Source: Shouchella xiaoxiensis (GTDB taxonomy: Bacteria > Bacillota > Bacilli > Bacillales > Bacillaceae_D). From it: a stretch of DNA of 64,000 nucleotides. Positions within the stretch are counted from its first letter, which is position 1. Every line of letters begins with the position of its first letter. Made by a program: the position numbers and the translations under genes. Below the pieces are notes generated by a model that did no database searches, had not been told where the DNA came from, and saw only the letters and a list, made by a program, of their open reading frames with translations. The DNA is taken from contig NZ_JAFBCV010000002.1 of the NCBI RefSeq assembly GCF_016907895.1, positions 124,001-188,000 on the forward strand, in the 5' to 3' direction. Shown in pieces: positions 27,295 to 37,309 of the stretch.

Positions 27295-28203
27295 TTGTCG
27301 ACCTTTCTAAATCGGCTCACACATGTACATGCTGTTTTATATGAACACCATAAAGCATTTGCTCGATTGCTTGTATATGATCCAGATCTTACGTCTGTTT
27401 ACCGTTATACAACATTGGAGTTGATGCACGTAATGAACGCAAAAGAATCTGTCGTCGAGCGGCTGAAGGCGTGGCTGAAGAAAACAGATGCAGAAGCATA
27501 TGCCAATCGCTTCATCGAAGCAGACATTTACTGTATCTCACAAGAAGACCCACTCTATCCCCCTCTATTGAAGCAAATCTACAACCCTCCTACTCTTCTA
27601 TACGCAAAAGGAAATAAAAGCTTGTTAGCGACAAAAAAAGCTTCTGTAGTGGGCACGCGTACCCCAACTGTTTATGGGTTGGAAACAAGTAAACTGCTAA
27701 TACCAGCTTTAATTGAAGCGAATGTTACGGTCGTAAGTGGGCTAGCACGAGGAATTGATCGATCTGCTCATGAACAAGCCATCGCCCATCAAGGAAATAC
27801 AATTGCTGTTACGGCTTCGGGTTTTCAAACGATTTATCCTCCTGAACACAAAGCTTTATTCCACTCAATTGCCACAAACCATCTTGTTCTCACAGAGTAC
27901 CCCCCTTTTATTAAGCCAAAAAAATGGCATTTTCCGATACGAAATCGAATTATCAGTGGAATGTCCTATGCAACGATTATTATAGAAGCAAAACGAAAAA
28001 GTGGGTCGCTTATAACAGCTGACTTAGCTCTTGATCAAGGCAGATATGTATTTGCTGTGCCGGGGCAAATTGTCTCAGAACAATCAGCAGGAGTGAATGG
28101 ACTGATTCAGCAAGGGGCATATTGTATTTGTAATCAAGAAACGTTTGCCGAAACAATGCCGGAGTTCATGTCGAAAAATAGCGAACCGTCTCGATTTACT
28201 TAA
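27295..28203 (+). CDS. dprA: DNA processing protein DprA (Smf)
   Basis: This protein loads RecA on incoming single-stranded DNA during transformation. The 302-residue protein has the Rossmann core with GTRTPTVYG, SGLARGIDRSAHEQA and a SGSLITADLALDQG segment. The TTG at 27295 lies nine bases after AAGGAG, while the TTG at 27286 touches that site. It follows the sucD terminator with no obvious promoter between, so read-through past that terminator probably contributes. Confidence 0.93.
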   Translation: MSTFLNRLTHVHAVLYEHHKAFARLLVYDPDLTSVYRYTTLELMHVMNAKESVVERLKAWLKKTDAEAYANRFIEADIYCISQEDPLYPPLLKQIYNPPTLLYAKGNKSLLATKKASVVGTRTPTVYGLETSKLLIPALIEANVTVVSGLARGIDRSAHEQAIAHQGNTIAVTASGFQTIYPPEHKALFHSIATNHLVLTEYPPFIKPKKWHFPIRNRIISGMSYATIIIEAKRKSGSLITADLALDQGRYVFAVPGQIVSEQSAGVNGLIQQGAYCICNQETFAETMPEFMSKNSEPSRFT

Positions 28204-28218
28204 ATTAACTTTTGGCGT

Positions 28219-28247
28219 TTGACAAATAGGGAAAGTCTGTTTAATAA
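28219..28247 (+). promoter_or_regulatory. Sigma-A promoter for topA
   Basis: TTGACA (28219-28224), 17 bases and TAATAA (28242-28247). The -35 is perfect and the -10 moderate. Confidence 0.7.
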
Positions 28248-28300
28248 TGAGGAAGATTTACTTCATCAATAGAGAATAATTTGAGAGGGAGTTGCTTTAC

Positions 28301-30373
28301 ATGTCCGATTATTTAGTAATCGTGGAATCTCCCGCTAAAGCCAAAACCATTGGAAAATATTTAGGTAAAAAATACGTTGTTAAAGCGTCAATGGGCCATG
28401 TCCGAGATTTGCCTAAAAGCCAAATGGGCGTTAGTGTAGAAGAAAACTTTGAACCAAGGTATATTACGATACGAGGAAAAGGGCCGGTTTTAAAAGAATT
28501 AAAAACGGCGGCAAAAAAGGCAAAGCGAATTTATCTAGCAGCTGACCCGGATCGCGAAGGGGAAGCGATTGCGTGGCATTTAGCACATAGCTTAAACATA
28601 GATGAGCATTCGGACTGCCGAGTTGTGTTTAATGAAATTACAAAAACAGCAATCAAAGATGCATTTAAACACCCAAGACCAATTAATATGGATTTAGTTG
28701 ATGCACAACAAGCGAGACGGATTTTAGACCGATTAGTGGGCTATAACATCTCGCCTTTGTTATGGAAGAAAGTGAAAAAAGGCTTAAGTGCTGGTCGTGT
28801 ACAGTCAGTCGCCGTAAAATTAATTACGGATCGTGAAAAAGAAATTCAAGCATTTGAACCAGAAGAATACTGGAGCATTAAAGGACAATTTTATTTAGAA
28901 GATGAATTGTTTGAGGCGAAATTTCACAGTTTAAACGGTGAAAAGACGACTCTTGCCAGTGAAGAAGAAGTGAACAGCGTTCTAAAACAACTAAAAGGTG
29001 ATAACTACAAAGTTGTAAACGTGAGTAAAAAAGAACGGAAACGGAACCCAGTTACTCCGTTCACAACGTCTTCTTTGCAACAAGAAGCTGCCCGCAAACT
29101 GAATTTCCGTGCGAAGAAAACGATGCTTATTGCGCAACAATTATATGAAGGAATTGACCTTGGAAAGCAAGGAACAGTCGGGTTAATTACTTATATGCGT
29201 ACGGATTCGACACGTATTTCCGATACGGCTAAGCAAGAAACAACGGAATACATCCAATCGACTTACGGTGCCGAGTATGTGAGCCAAGAAGAGCGTAAAC
29301 AGAAGCAAGATAAAAAATCACAAGATGCACATGAGGCGATTCGACCGACATCTGTGCTGCAAGAGCCAAAAGCGATGAAAGACTTTTTATCACGTGATCA
29401 GCTTCGTTTATATCGCTTGATTTGGGAGCGCTTAGTTGCGAGTGAAATGGCGCCAGCGGTAATGGATACCATGTCTGTTGATCTTGACAATAACGGTGTT
29501 CTCTTCCGTGCGAACGGATCAAAATTAAAGTTTCCAGGCTTCATGAAAGTGTACATTGAAGGAAACGATGATAATAAAAAAGAAGAAGATAGGCTGTTGC
29601 CTGCGCTTGTTGAAGGAAATGTAGTTAAACAGGATGAAATTTCGCCTAATCAACACTTTACTCAACCACCACCGCGGTATACTGAAGCCAGATTAGTTAA
29701 AACGCTAGAAGAATTAGGTATTGGCAGACCTTCAACTTATGCTCCAACCTTGGATACGATTCAACGTAGAGGGTATGTGGCTCTAGATGAAAAACGCTTT
29801 GTTCCGACAGAACTTGGGGAAATTGTTCTCGATTTAATTGTTGAATTCTTCCCAGAGATTCTTGACGTTGAATTTACGGCAAAGATGGAAGAAGATCTTG
29901 ATAGTATCGAAGACGGTAGAGATAATTGGATTGGCATTATCGATCAATTTTATCAAAGCTTTGAAAAGCGTTTAAAAGTAGCGGAAGAAGAAATGGAAGA
30001 AGTAGAAATAAAAGATGAGCCAGCTGGTGAAGACTGCGAGAAATGCGGTCACGAGATGGTTTATAAAATGGGACGATATGGCAAGTTCATGGCCTGCTCA
30101 AATTTCCCAGAATGTCGAAATACAAAAGCAATTGTTAAGGACATCGGTGTTTCTTGTCCAACGTGTAAAGAAGGAAACATTGTTGAACGTAAAAGTAAAA
30201 AACGCCGCATCTTTTATGGATGTGACCGTTACCCAGAATGTGAATTTGTTTCTTGGGATAAGCCAATTGCACGACCATGTCCGAAATGTCACAGCCTTCT
30301 TGTCGAAAAGAAATCTAAAAAAGAAGTGCATGTTGCATGCAGTTCGTGTGATTATGAAGAAGAAAAACAGTAA
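28301..30373 (+). CDS. topA: DNA topoisomerase I
   Basis: This type IA enzyme relaxes negative supercoils. The 690-residue protein has the Toprim domain ([24 protein letters not shown]), the active-site tyrosine in [11 protein letters not shown], and three C-terminal four-cysteine zinc ribbons (CEKCGHEM..., CPTCKEG..., CPKCHSL...). ATG at 28301 is preferred to an upstream TTG at 28292 because of spacing to GAGAGGGAG. Confidence 0.96.
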   Translation: MSDYLVIVESPAKAKTIGKYLGKKYVVKASMGHVRDLPKSQMGVSVEENFEPRYITIRGKGPVLKELKTAAKKAKRIYLAADPDREGEAIAWHLAHSLNIDEHSDCRVVFNEITKTAIKDAFKHPRPINMDLVDAQQARRILDRLVGYNISPLLWKKVKKGLSAGRVQSVAVKLITDREKEIQAFEPEEYWSIKGQFYLEDELFEAKFHSLNGEKTTLASEEEVNSVLKQLKGDNYKVVNVSKKERKRNPVTPFTTSSLQQEAARKLNFRAKKTMLIAQQLYEGIDLGKQGTVGLITYMRTDSTRISDTAKQETTEYIQSTYGAEYVSQEERKQKQDKKSQDAHEAIRPTSVLQEPKAMKDFLSRDQLRLYRLIWERLVASEMAPAVMDTMSVDLDNNGVLFRANGSKLKFPGFMKVYIEGNDDNKKEEDRLLPALVEGNVVKQDEISPNQHFTQPPPRYTEARLVKTLEELGIGRPSTYAPTLDTIQRRGYVALDEKRFVPTELGEIVLDLIVEFFPEILDVEFTAKMEEDLDSIEDGRDNWIGIIDQFYQSFEKRLKVAEEEMEEVEIKDEPAGEDCEKCGHEMVYKMGRYGKFMACSNFPECRNTKAIVKDIGVSCPTCKEGNIVERKSKKRRIFYGCDRYPECEFVSWDKPIARPCPKCHSLLVEKKSKKEVHVACSSCDYEEEKQ

Positions 30374-30408
30374 AATGTCGAAAATGATCGTTTTTTGAAA
30401 GCTATTAG

Positions 30409-30437
30409 TTGAAAAGTAACATCAAAGATACTATGAT
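30409..30437 (+). promoter_or_regulatory. Sigma-A promoter for trmFO
   Basis: TTGAAA (30409-30414), 17 bases and TATGAT (30432-30437). Confidence 0.75.
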
Positions 30438-30458
30438 ATGATTACTTGATGAAATAAA

Positions 30459-30486
30459 GCCTTCACTCTGCCTAAGGAGTGAAGGC
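30459..30486 (+). other. Hairpin in the trmFO leader
   Basis: A perfect 10-base-pair stem (GCCTTCACTC with GAGTGAAGGC) with an 8-base loop. It lies downstream of the trmFO promoter and upstream of the ribosome binding site. The tail GTTTGTATG is too poor in T for a good terminator, so this is more likely a leader element, though it could end topA read-through. Confidence 0.6.
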
Positions 30487-30531
30487 GTTTGTATGAGTAC
30501 ATTTGGCGAAGCTATAAAGGAGTTAATGAGC

Positions 30532-31842
30532 ATGAATGAACAACAAACAATAAATGTAATTGGTGCTGGCTTAGCTGGAAGTGAAGCCGCATGGCAAATA
30601 GCGAAGCGTGGAGGACATGTTCGCCTTTATGAAATGCGTCCAGTAAAACAAACCCCTGCTCACCATACAGACAAATTTGCAGAGCTTGTCTGTAGTAATT
30701 CCTTGCGCGGTAACTCTCTCGCAAATGCAGTTGGTGTGTTAAAAGAAGAAATGAGAATGCTTGATTCTGTCATCATTAAAGCGGCTGATGAGTCTGCTGT
30801 ACCTGCTGGTGGAGCTTTAGCTGTTGACCGCCATGATTTTGCGGAGCGTGTGACCCGTTATGTGAAAGAGCATCCAAATGTAACCGTTGTAAACGAAGAA
30901 ATGACAAGAATACCAGATGGTCCAACGATCATTGCTACTGGTCCACTAACTTCTGAAGCATTATCTGCGCAGTTAAAGGAAATTAGTGGAGAAGAACACC
31001 TGTATTTTTATGATGCGGCAGCACCGATTATTGATGCTGACACGATTGATCGTGACAAGGTGTACTTAAAAAGCCGTTATGACAAAGGTGAAGCTGCCTA
31101 TTTGAATTGTCCAATGACTGAGGAAGAGTTTAACCGCTTTTATGATGCCCTTGTTGAAGCGGAAACGGTTCCTCTAAGAGAGTTTGAGAAAGATATCTTT
31201 TTTGAAGGCTGTATGCCAATCGAAGTAATGGCTGAAAGAGGGCGTAAAACGATGCTGTTCGGACCATTAAAGCCCGTAGGTTTAGAAGATCCGAAAACAG
31301 GGAAGCGTCCATATGCAGTCGTTCAGTTGAGGCAAGACAATATGTCTGGAACACTTTACAACATGGTTGGATTCCAAACGCATCTAAAATGGGGACCGCA
31401 AAAAGAAGTAATCCGAATGATCCCTGGTCTTGAGAACGCAGATATTGTACGTTACGGCGTTATGCACAGGAATACATTCTTGAATTCACCAACATTTCTT
31501 AAGCCTACCTATCAATCTAATGTACGTGATGACTTGTTCTTTGCTGGACAGATTACGGGAGTGGAAGGATATGTCGAATCTGCCGCTGCTGGGTTAATAT
31601 CTGGTATTAATGCTTTTAAGCTAAGTCAAGGACAAGCATTGAACGTGTTTCCAGAGGAAACGATGATTGGCAGCATGGCTCAGTACATTACAACGCCAAA
31701 TAAGAAGAATTTCCAGCCAATGAATGCGAACTTTGGACTTGTTCCACCACTTGATGTTCGGATTAAAGCGAAAAAAGATCGTTATGAAGCGCTTGCTCAG
31801 CGGGCGTTAGGGTCGATTCAGAATTTTATGAAAGAAGTGTGA
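30532..31842 (+). CDS. trmFO: Methylenetetrahydrofolate-tRNA-(uracil-5-)-methyltransferase
   Basis: This flavoenzyme makes 5-methyluridine at position 54 of tRNA with folate as methyl donor. The 436-residue protein has an N-terminal FAD motif [13 protein letters not shown], the CSNSLRGN box and the [15 protein letters not shown] segment. AAAGGAG (30516-30522) is nine bases from ATG 30532. Starts at 30493 and 30526 fit that site worse. Confidence 0.94.
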   Translation: MNEQQTINVIGAGLAGSEAAWQIAKRGGHVRLYEMRPVKQTPAHHTDKFAELVCSNSLRGNSLANAVGVLKEEMRMLDSVIIKAADESAVPAGGALAVDRHDFAERVTRYVKEHPNVTVVNEEMTRIPDGPTIIATGPLTSEALSAQLKEISGEEHLYFYDAAAPIIDADTIDRDKVYLKSRYDKGEAAYLNCPMTEEEFNRFYDALVEAETVPLREFEKDIFFEGCMPIEVMAERGRKTMLFGPLKPVGLEDPKTGKRPYAVVQLRQDNMSGTLYNMVGFQTHLKWGPQKEVIRMIPGLENADIVRYGVMHRNTFLNSPTFLKPTYQSNVRDDLFFAGQITGVEGYVESAAAGLISGINAFKLSQGQALNVFPEETMIGSMAQYITTPNKKNFQPMNANFGLVPPLDVRIKAKKDRYEALAQRALGSIQNFMKEV

Positions 31843-31848
31843 CGATTG

Positions 31849-31878
31849 TTGCTTCTCCCTCTTAAACTGTGGTAAAAT
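31849..31878 (+). promoter_or_regulatory. Promoter for xerC-hslVU-codY
   Basis: TTGCTT (31849-31854), 18 bases and TAAAAT (31873-31878) with an extended TG. It lies inside an inverted repeat: CTCCCTCTT at 31855-31863 and AAGAGGGAG at 31890-31898. Confidence 0.6.
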
Positions 31879-31907
31879 TTATTAGTTCTAAGAGGGAGGA
31901 CAATCAT

Positions 31908-32810
31908 GTGAGATCAAAGGACTTACTTTGGATCGATTGGTTTATTCGATACTTGGAAGTGGAAAAAAACAGTTCATCGTGGACGGTTGACCATTACACA
32001 AGAGACGTAAAGCAATTTTTTGCATTTTTGTCGCAGCAAGGACTAGCTGAATTAACAGACGTCACGTATCAAGAAGTACGAGTGTTTATAAGTATACTTG
32101 TCGATAGAGGGTATGCAAAGCGGACAATCGCGCGAAAGTTATCTTCACTCAGGACATTTGGGCGATTTCTCGTTCGAGAGCAACTTATAGATGAAAATCC
32201 ATTCACACATGCGCATATACCAAAACAAGAAGAGCGATTACCGCGATTTCTCTATGAAGAAGAAATGGATCAATGGCTGAAGGAATTGCCACAAGAAACC
32301 ATTCTTGATAAACGAGACAAAGCGATTATTGAGTTGCTCTATGCAACGGGAATGCGTGTATCAGAATGTAGTCTTCTGCAAGTTGACCAAATTCACTGGA
32401 CGAGTGGTACGATTCGCGTTTTTGGAAAAGGACGCAAAGAAAGATACGTTCCTTTTGGCAAAATAGCTGAGCATGCACTTAAAATCTATCTAGATGAAGC
32501 AAGACCGAATTTGTTTGTGAACTCTGTTCAAACTTCGCAGTTGTTTTTAAACCATCGTGGAGGTCCGTTAAGTGATCGGAGCATTCGCAAGATTGTGGAA
32601 AAACGGACAAAGGCAGCGACCATTCACAAACATGTGAGTCCGCATGATATTCGCCATTCATTTGCGACGCACTTACTAAACGGTGGAGCAGACTTAAGAA
32701 CTGTGCAAGAGTTATTAGGTCATCAATCTTTGAAAACAACGCAAGTCTATACACATGTTAGTAAAGAACGTATGTTTTCTGTGTATCAACAACATCATCC
32801 GCGAGCTTAG
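31908..32810 (+). CDS. xerC: Tyrosine recombinase XerC (CodV)
   Basis: This recombinase resolves chromosome dimers with XerD at dif. The 300-residue protein has the N-terminal SAM-like core-binding domain and the catalytic residues Arg in [11 protein letters not shown], His-x-x-Arg in [12 protein letters not shown], His in [10 protein letters not shown] and Tyr in QVYTHVS. GTG at 31908, eight bases after GGAGG, is the start. An ATG two bases earlier is followed by a stop. The xerC-hslV-hslU-codY order is the Bacillus codVWXY operon. Confidence 0.94.
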   Translation: MRSKDLLWIDWFIRYLEVEKNSSSWTVDHYTRDVKQFFAFLSQQGLAELTDVTYQEVRVFISILVDRGYAKRTIARKLSSLRTFGRFLVREQLIDENPFTHAHIPKQEERLPRFLYEEEMDQWLKELPQETILDKRDKAIIELLYATGMRVSECSLLQVDQIHWTSGTIRVFGKGRKERYVPFGKIAEHALKIYLDEARPNLFVNSVQTSQLFLNHRGGPLSDRSIRKIVEKRTKAATIHKHVSPHDIRHSFATHLLNGGADLRTVQELLGHQSLKTTQVYTHVSKERMFSVYQQHHPRA

Positions 32811-32833
32811 TTTCAAGAAAAGGAGTGTGTGAC

Positions 32834-33373
32834 ATGGAAACTTTTCATGCGACAACGATTTTTGCGATTGCCCACCAAAATCAATTTGCGATGGCCGGTG
32901 ATGGCCAAGTAACTCTCGGTAATGCTGTCGTAATGAAGCACACAGCGCGAAAAGTACGTAAGCTTTATCGAGGAAATGTTCTAGCTGGTTTTGCTGGCTC
33001 AGTTGCCGACGCCTTTACGTTATTCGAGAAGTTTGAAGCTAAGCTGGAAGAATACAATGGCAATTTGCAGCGTGCTTCGGTTGAACTGGCAAAAGAATGG
33101 CGCAGTGATCGTGTTTTAAGAAAACTTGAAGCCATGCTCATTGTAATGGATAAAACGGATCTATTGCTTGTTTCAGGTACTGGTGAAGTGATTCAACCAG
33201 ATGATGGAATTTTGGCGATTGGCTCTGGCGGCAACTACGCTCTCAGTGCGGGTCGGGCATTAAAAACCTATTCACCATCGTTATCTGCTAAGGAAATAGC
33301 TGAAGCGTCTTTGAAAACAGCTTCTGAGATTTGTGTGTATACAAACGACCAGATTATTGTCGAAGAACTATAA
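32834..33373 (+). CDS. hslV: HslV (ClpQ) peptidase subunit
   Basis: This proteasome-like peptidase is gated by HslU. The 179-residue protein matches Bacillus ClpQ through most of its length ([37 protein letters not shown]). It starts [10 protein letters not shown]. In B. subtilis ClpQ (MSSFHATTIF, from memory) the residue after Met is the Ser nucleophile, but here it is Glu. ATG at 32834 is nine bases after AAAAGGAG. A GTG at 32825 touches that site and would not fix the N-terminus. Activity may need processing to Thr7. Confidence 0.92.
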   Translation: METFHATTIFAIAHQNQFAMAGDGQVTLGNAVVMKHTARKVRKLYRGNVLAGFAGSVADAFTLFEKFEAKLEEYNGNLQRASVELAKEWRSDRVLRKLEAMLIVMDKTDLLLVSGTGEVIQPDDGILAIGSGGNYALSAGRALKTYSPSLSAKEIAEASLKTASEICVYTNDQIIVEEL

Positions 33374-33404
33374 ATAAGGAAAACGACTAAGGGAGTGTAC
33401 AACA

Positions 33405-34802
33405 ATGACTAGTTCACTTACACCGAGCCAAATCGTCGAACGATTAAATCAGTATATCGTTGGACAGGAAGGCGCTAAACGTTCTGTAGCCATTGCGCTT
33501 CGGAATCGTTATCGCAGAACGAAACTTGAGCAAACGATGCGTGATGAAATTACACCTAAGAATATCTTAATGATTGGACCAACTGGTGTCGGAAAAACGG
33601 AGATTGCTCGACGTTTAGCCAAACTAGTAGGAGCACCATTTATTAAAGTTGAGGCAACGAAATTTACCGAAGTTGGTTACGTCGGGCGTGACGTAGAATC
33701 AATGGTTCGTGATTTAGTTGAATCAAGCGTTCGACTTGTTAAAGAAGATCGCATTGGTCTTGTGAAAGAACAAGCAAAAGAGCTTGCTGAAAAAAGATTA
33801 GTTAACATTCTTGTTCCTTCTTTGAAAAAAGAGTCAAATTATAAAAATCCGTTTGAAATGCTTTTTAATCAAACGGGCAAAGAGGATGATGAACAAGAAG
33901 AGCAGGAAGAAGAACTAAATCGCTCTAACTTGAAAGAAAAAATGCAGCAAAAGCTTCAAGCGGGAGAATTAGAAGACCGCATCGTTACGATTGAGGTTTC
34001 AGAACAATCACAAGGCTTTATGGATATGTTTCAAGGTGGAGCAGGCATGGAACAAATGGGGATGAACATGCAGGAAATGCTTGGGAACATGGTTCCAAAG
34101 AAAAAGAAAAAAAGAAGAATGACGGTCGCTGAAGCAAGATCCGTGCTTACTGAGGAAGAGGCACAAAAGCTTATCGATATGGATGATGTCACGCAGGAAG
34201 CCATTAATCGAGCAGAACAGCTTGGGATGATCTTTATTGATGAAATTGATAAAGTCGTCGGAAAAGGAGATCAGAATGCAAATGTCTCTAGAGAAGGTGT
34301 TCAAAGAGATATCTTGCCGATTGTAGAAGGCTCTACGGTTGTGACGAAGTATGGTGCAGTAAAAACAGATCATATATTGTTTGTAGCTGCAGGTGCTTTC
34401 CATACGGCGAAACCATCTGATCTCATTCCTGAGTTGCAAGGACGTTTTCCAATTCGAGTGGAGCTAAAAAGTTTGACTGTTGATGATTTTGTACGGATTT
34501 TGATTGAACCGGATAACGCATTGTTAAAACAATACGCTGCGCTTTTACAAACGGAAGGTATAGAAATTACATTTTCAGACGATGCTGTTCGTAAGATTGC
34601 GACGATTGCAAGCCAGGTCAATCAAGAAACCGAAAACATTGGGGCAAGAAGGTTGCATACCCTCCTTGAAAAGCTCTTAGAGGATTTATCGTTTGAAGCC
34701 CCAAATATTAATCTTGAAACGTTAACCATTACGGACACCTACGTCGAAGAAAAGTTAGGGACAATTGCTAAAAACCGAGATTTAAGCCAATTTATTTTGT
34801 AG
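33405..34802 (+). CDS. hslU: HslU (ClpY) ATPase subunit
   Basis: This AAA+ unfoldase pairs with HslV. The 465-residue protein has Walker [14 protein letters not shown], the pore loop GYVGRD, an acidic insertion (I domain, residues about 130-260), Walker [11 protein letters not shown] and the sensor/C-terminal domain ending in QFIL, whose last residues normally dock into HslV. It follows hslV in the codVWXY order. Confidence 0.96.
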   Translation: MTSSLTPSQIVERLNQYIVGQEGAKRSVAIALRNRYRRTKLEQTMRDEITPKNILMIGPTGVGKTEIARRLAKLVGAPFIKVEATKFTEVGYVGRDVESMVRDLVESSVRLVKEDRIGLVKEQAKELAEKRLVNILVPSLKKESNYKNPFEMLFNQTGKEDDEQEEQEEELNRSNLKEKMQQKLQAGELEDRIVTIEVSEQSQGFMDMFQGGAGMEQMGMNMQEMLGNMVPKKKKKRRMTVAEARSVLTEEEAQKLIDMDDVTQEAINRAEQLGMIFIDEIDKVVGKGDQNANVSREGVQRDILPIVEGSTVVTKYGAVKTDHILFVAAGAFHTAKPSDLIPELQGRFPIRVELKSLTVDDFVRILIEPDNALLKQYAALLQTEGIEITFSDDAVRKIATIASQVNQETENIGARRLHTLLEKLLEDLSFEAPNINLETLTITDTYVEEKLGTIAKNRDLSQFIL

Positions 34803-34824
34803 ATAAAAAAGGAGAGATTTTAAA

Positions 34825-35604
34825 ATGGATTTATTGACAAGAACGAGGAAGATCAACGAGATGTTACAAAAAACTAGTGGGCAGCACGTGAATTTCCGTG
34901 AAATGGCAATCACACTACGTGATGCAATTGGATCAAATGTATACGTTGTTAGCAGAAGAGGAAAGTTACTTGGTTTTTCAATTGAAGAAGAGATTGAAAA
35001 TGATCGTATGAAGAAGATGCTTGATGAGCGTCAATTCCCTGAGGACTACACAGAAGGCTTATTTAAAATTGAAGATACATCAGCGAACATCGATGTTGAT
35101 AGTGAGTACACAGCGTTTCCAGTAGAAAACAGAGACCTTTTCAAAACAGGTTTAACAACAGTTGTTCCAATTAAAGGTGGCGGACAACGTCTAGGTTCAT
35201 TAATCCTTTCTCGTTTAGAAACACCTTTCAGTGATGATGATTTGATTCTTGCTGAATACGGTGCAACAGTTGTTGGCATGGAGATCCTTCATGAGAAAAC
35301 ACAAGAAATTGAAGAGGAAGCGCGTAGCAAAGCAGTTGTTCAAATGGCCATTAGCTCACTTTCATACAGTGAATTAGAAGCTGTTGAGCATATCTTTGAA
35401 GAACTTGACGGTAGAGAAGGACTTCTTGTTGCAAGTAAAATTGCTGACCGTGTTGGAATTACACGTTCTGTCATTGTGAATGCATTGCGCAAACTTGAGA
35501 GTGCTGGTGTCATTGAATCACGCTCGCTTGGAATGAAAGGAACGTATATTAAAGTATTGAATGATAAGTTCTTGCATGAACTTGATCGTATGAAAGAAAA
35601 CTAA
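34825..35604 (+). CDS. codY: GTP- and BCAA-sensing pleiotropic repressor CodY
   Basis: This is the global nutritional repressor of stationary-phase, amino-acid and motility genes. The 259-residue protein has an N-terminal GAF domain that senses isoleucine (residues 1-155) and a C-terminal winged helix ([20 protein letters not shown]). It is the last gene of the codVWXY operon. The fla/che operon, a known CodY target in B. subtilis, begins just downstream. Confidence 0.97.
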   Translation: MDLLTRTRKINEMLQKTSGQHVNFREMAITLRDAIGSNVYVVSRRGKLLGFSIEEEIENDRMKKMLDERQFPEDYTEGLFKIEDTSANIDVDSEYTAFPVENRDLFKTGLTTVVPIKGGGQRLGSLILSRLETPFSDDDLILAEYGATVVGMEILHEKTQEIEEEARSKAVVQMAISSLSYSELEAVEHIFEELDGREGLLVASKIADRVGITRSVIVNALRKLESAGVIESRSLGMKGTYIKVLNDKFLHELDRMKEN

Positions 35605-35613
35605 GAAGCTAGT

Positions 35614-35645
35614 AGCAGCCGACAAATTTGTCGGCTGCTTTTTTT
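35614..35645 (+). terminator. Terminator after codY
   Basis: The palindrome AGCAGCCGACAAA/TTTGTCGGCTGCT is followed by a T-run. It is strong. Confidence 0.9.
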
Positions 35646-36015
35646 GTGTGCGATATTAGGACAAACATCGTATCTTACTAGAGAACAGAAGAAACCCCCG
35701 CTCCCTCATTCCCTCAGCAAAAAAACGCCACTACAGAGTCCTCAGACATGTGCTTTGCCTGCTGAAGTCTCTTTTTTCTTAATGCTCGCTGCGATGATTG
35801 ATACAAAAAGATGGTTACTCCAAATAAGCTCCCATTTTTGAGGAAGAATACCTATTTCCAACTAGGTATATGTACTTCCATTTAATTTGTAATTCTAACA
35901 ACTTTTATGTAGGATCAATGACATGGTTGTTGTTTTGTTTATAGGTATAAAGGATGGATATGGAGCCAGAATAATGGTTCATTCGACTTAAATCTCTTTT
36001 ATATGAAAATGTGTT
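35646..36015 (+). other. Structured intergenic region upstream of flgB
   Basis: There is no convincing gene. Several inverted repeats are present: an imperfect AGAGTCCTCAG/CTGAAGTCTCT pair near 35730-35770 followed by TTTTTT, an ATACCTA/TAGGTAT stem inside GGAAG/CTTCC (35842-35879), and ACAAC-ATGT/ACAT-GTTGT (35898-35930). A 65-codon frame at 35644-35841 begins in the codY terminator and lacks a ribosome binding site, so it is not called. A small RNA or a long regulatory region for the flagellar operon is possible. Confidence 0.45.
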
Positions 36016-36044
36016 TAGACAAATCACGAAAAAACTAGTAAAAT
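36016..36044 (+). promoter_or_regulatory. Candidate fla/che promoter
   Basis: TAGACA (36016-36021), 17 bases and TAAAAT (36039-36044), about 80 bases before flgB. It corresponds in place to the sigma-A fla/che promoter of B. subtilis. Confidence 0.65.
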
Positions 36045-36074
36045 TTTATCATCAATAGGAAATGGGAAATAATG

Positions 36075-36108
36075 CTTAAACTTTCCTGTATTTACGGAAA
36101 TGTTTAAG
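36075..36108 (+). other. Hairpin in the fla/che leader
   Basis: CTTAAAC-TTTCC (36075-36086) pairs with GGAAA-(T)-GTTTAAG (36096-36108), with one bulged base. It ends five bases before AAGGAGGA, so it may affect flgB translation or mRNA life. Confidence 0.6.
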
Positions 36109-36123
36109 AAGAAGGAGGAATAA

Positions 36124-36519
36124 ATGTTTACGACTAGTACAATCGCAACGCTTGAGGAAGCACTTCGCTATTCAACGGCTCAACAAAAAGCGATCTCTTC
36201 TAATATCGCAAATGTTGATACACCTCATTACAAAGAACAAACCGTTTCATTTAAAGATGTGTTACAAACGGCGCAGTCAAATGAGACTGGTTTCCAGTCG
36301 AAGCGAACTCATGCGCAGCATTTGAGCTTTCCTTTGCCTGGGAGTATGGACTCTTTTATAGGAAAAACGATGGAGCAATACAATCACAACGGAAACAGCG
36401 TTGATGTTGATAAGCAGATGACGGAGATGGCAGAGAATCAAATCTATTACAATGCACTAGTGGATCGTATAAGTGGAAATTTCCAATCGCTTGAAATGGC
36501 AATCCGAGGTAGTAAATAA
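36124..36519 (+). CDS. flgB: Flagellar basal-body rod protein FlgB
   Basis: This proximal rod protein is exported by the flagellar apparatus. The 131-residue protein has the rod N-terminal helix (QKAISSNIANVDTPHYKEQTV) and the C-terminal helix. It is the first gene of a 30-gene fla/che operon. The ATG follows AAGGAGGA. Confidence 0.96.
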   Translation: MFTTSTIATLEEALRYSTAQQKAISSNIANVDTPHYKEQTVSFKDVLQTAQSNETGFQSKRTHAQHLSFPLPGSMDSFIGKTMEQYNHNGNSVDVDKQMTEMAENQIYYNALVDRISGNFQSLEMAIRGSK

Positions 36520-36531
36520 GGAGGGGTATTC

Positions 36532-36969
36532 ATGTCAATGTTTACGAGCATGAATGTATCAGGTTCTGCTTTGACACTTCAACGCCTGCGCATGGATGTC
36601 GCATCAAGTAATATAGCCAATGCAGACACTACAAGAGCACAGCTAGTGAATGGAGAATGGCAGCCTTATCAACGTAAAATGGTCGTTCAACAGCCTCATT
36701 CATTCTCAAATTATTTAAAACAAGAAGAAGCACGCTTAAATCAAGGCGTGATTGCTAAAGGAATTGTTGCAGATCAAACGCCAGCAACACTTATCTATGA
36801 TCCAATTCATCCTGATGCAAATGAAGAGGGCTATGTTGCAAAACCAAATGTAGAGATTGCTAGAGAAATGATTGATATGACGAGCGCAACTCGTTCCTAT
36901 GAAGCAAACGTTAGCGCCTTACAGGCAAGTAAGAATATGTTACTTAAATCATTAGAAATAGGTCGTTAG
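36532..36969 (+). CDS. flgC: Flagellar basal-body rod protein FlgC
   Basis: This 145-residue proximal rod subunit has an N-terminal coiled-coil forming region (LRMDVASSNIANADTTRAQL) and a C-terminal segment (RSYEANVSALQASKNMLLKSL) conserved across rod proteins. It is 12 bases after flgB. Confidence 0.96.
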   Translation: MSMFTSMNVSGSALTLQRLRMDVASSNIANADTTRAQLVNGEWQPYQRKMVVQQPHSFSNYLKQEEARLNQGVIAKGIVADQTPATLIYDPIHPDANEEGYVAKPNVEIAREMIDMTSATRSYEANVSALQASKNMLLKSLEIGR

Positions 36970-36980
36970 GAGGGATATAG

Positions 36981-37283
36981 TTGGAACTAGTTCCTTTGCA
37001 AGGGCTCGTACAGCTTAATCAAACAAGCATGGTGCCCAAGAACAGTGGCGTTGAACAAACGGCCCATTCATTTCAAAGTGCTTTAAAGACAGCACTTACA
37101 AATGTGAATGACGCACAATTAGCTTCTGGAGCTGCAACACAAGCGATGGCGCAAAAAAAACCCATCGATTTGCATGAAGTGATGATTACTGCAAATAAAG
37201 CGTCTGTTTCACTGCAAGCAACGCTGGAAATCCGTAATAAAGCAGTTGAAGCTTATCAAGAGATGATGAGAATGCAAGTGTAA
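36981..37283 (+). CDS. fliE: Flagellar hook-basal body protein FliE
   Basis: This is the adapter between the MS ring and the rod. The 100-residue protein has the conserved C-terminal helix (DLHEVMITANKASVSLQATLEIRNK, in pieces). TTG start at 36981 after GGAGGG. Confidence 0.93.
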   Translation: MELVPLQGLVQLNQTSMVPKNSGVEQTAHSFQSALKTALTNVNDAQLASGAATQAMAQKKPIDLHEVMITANKASVSLQATLEIRNKAVEAYQEMMRMQV

Positions 37284-37309
37284 TAAGGCAGACTGTAAGT
37301 GGAGGCGTC

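Noticed and set aside
35644-35841. Open frame of 65 codons after codY
   Set aside because: It starts inside the T-run of the codY terminator, has no ribosome binding site and its sequence has no protein-like pattern.
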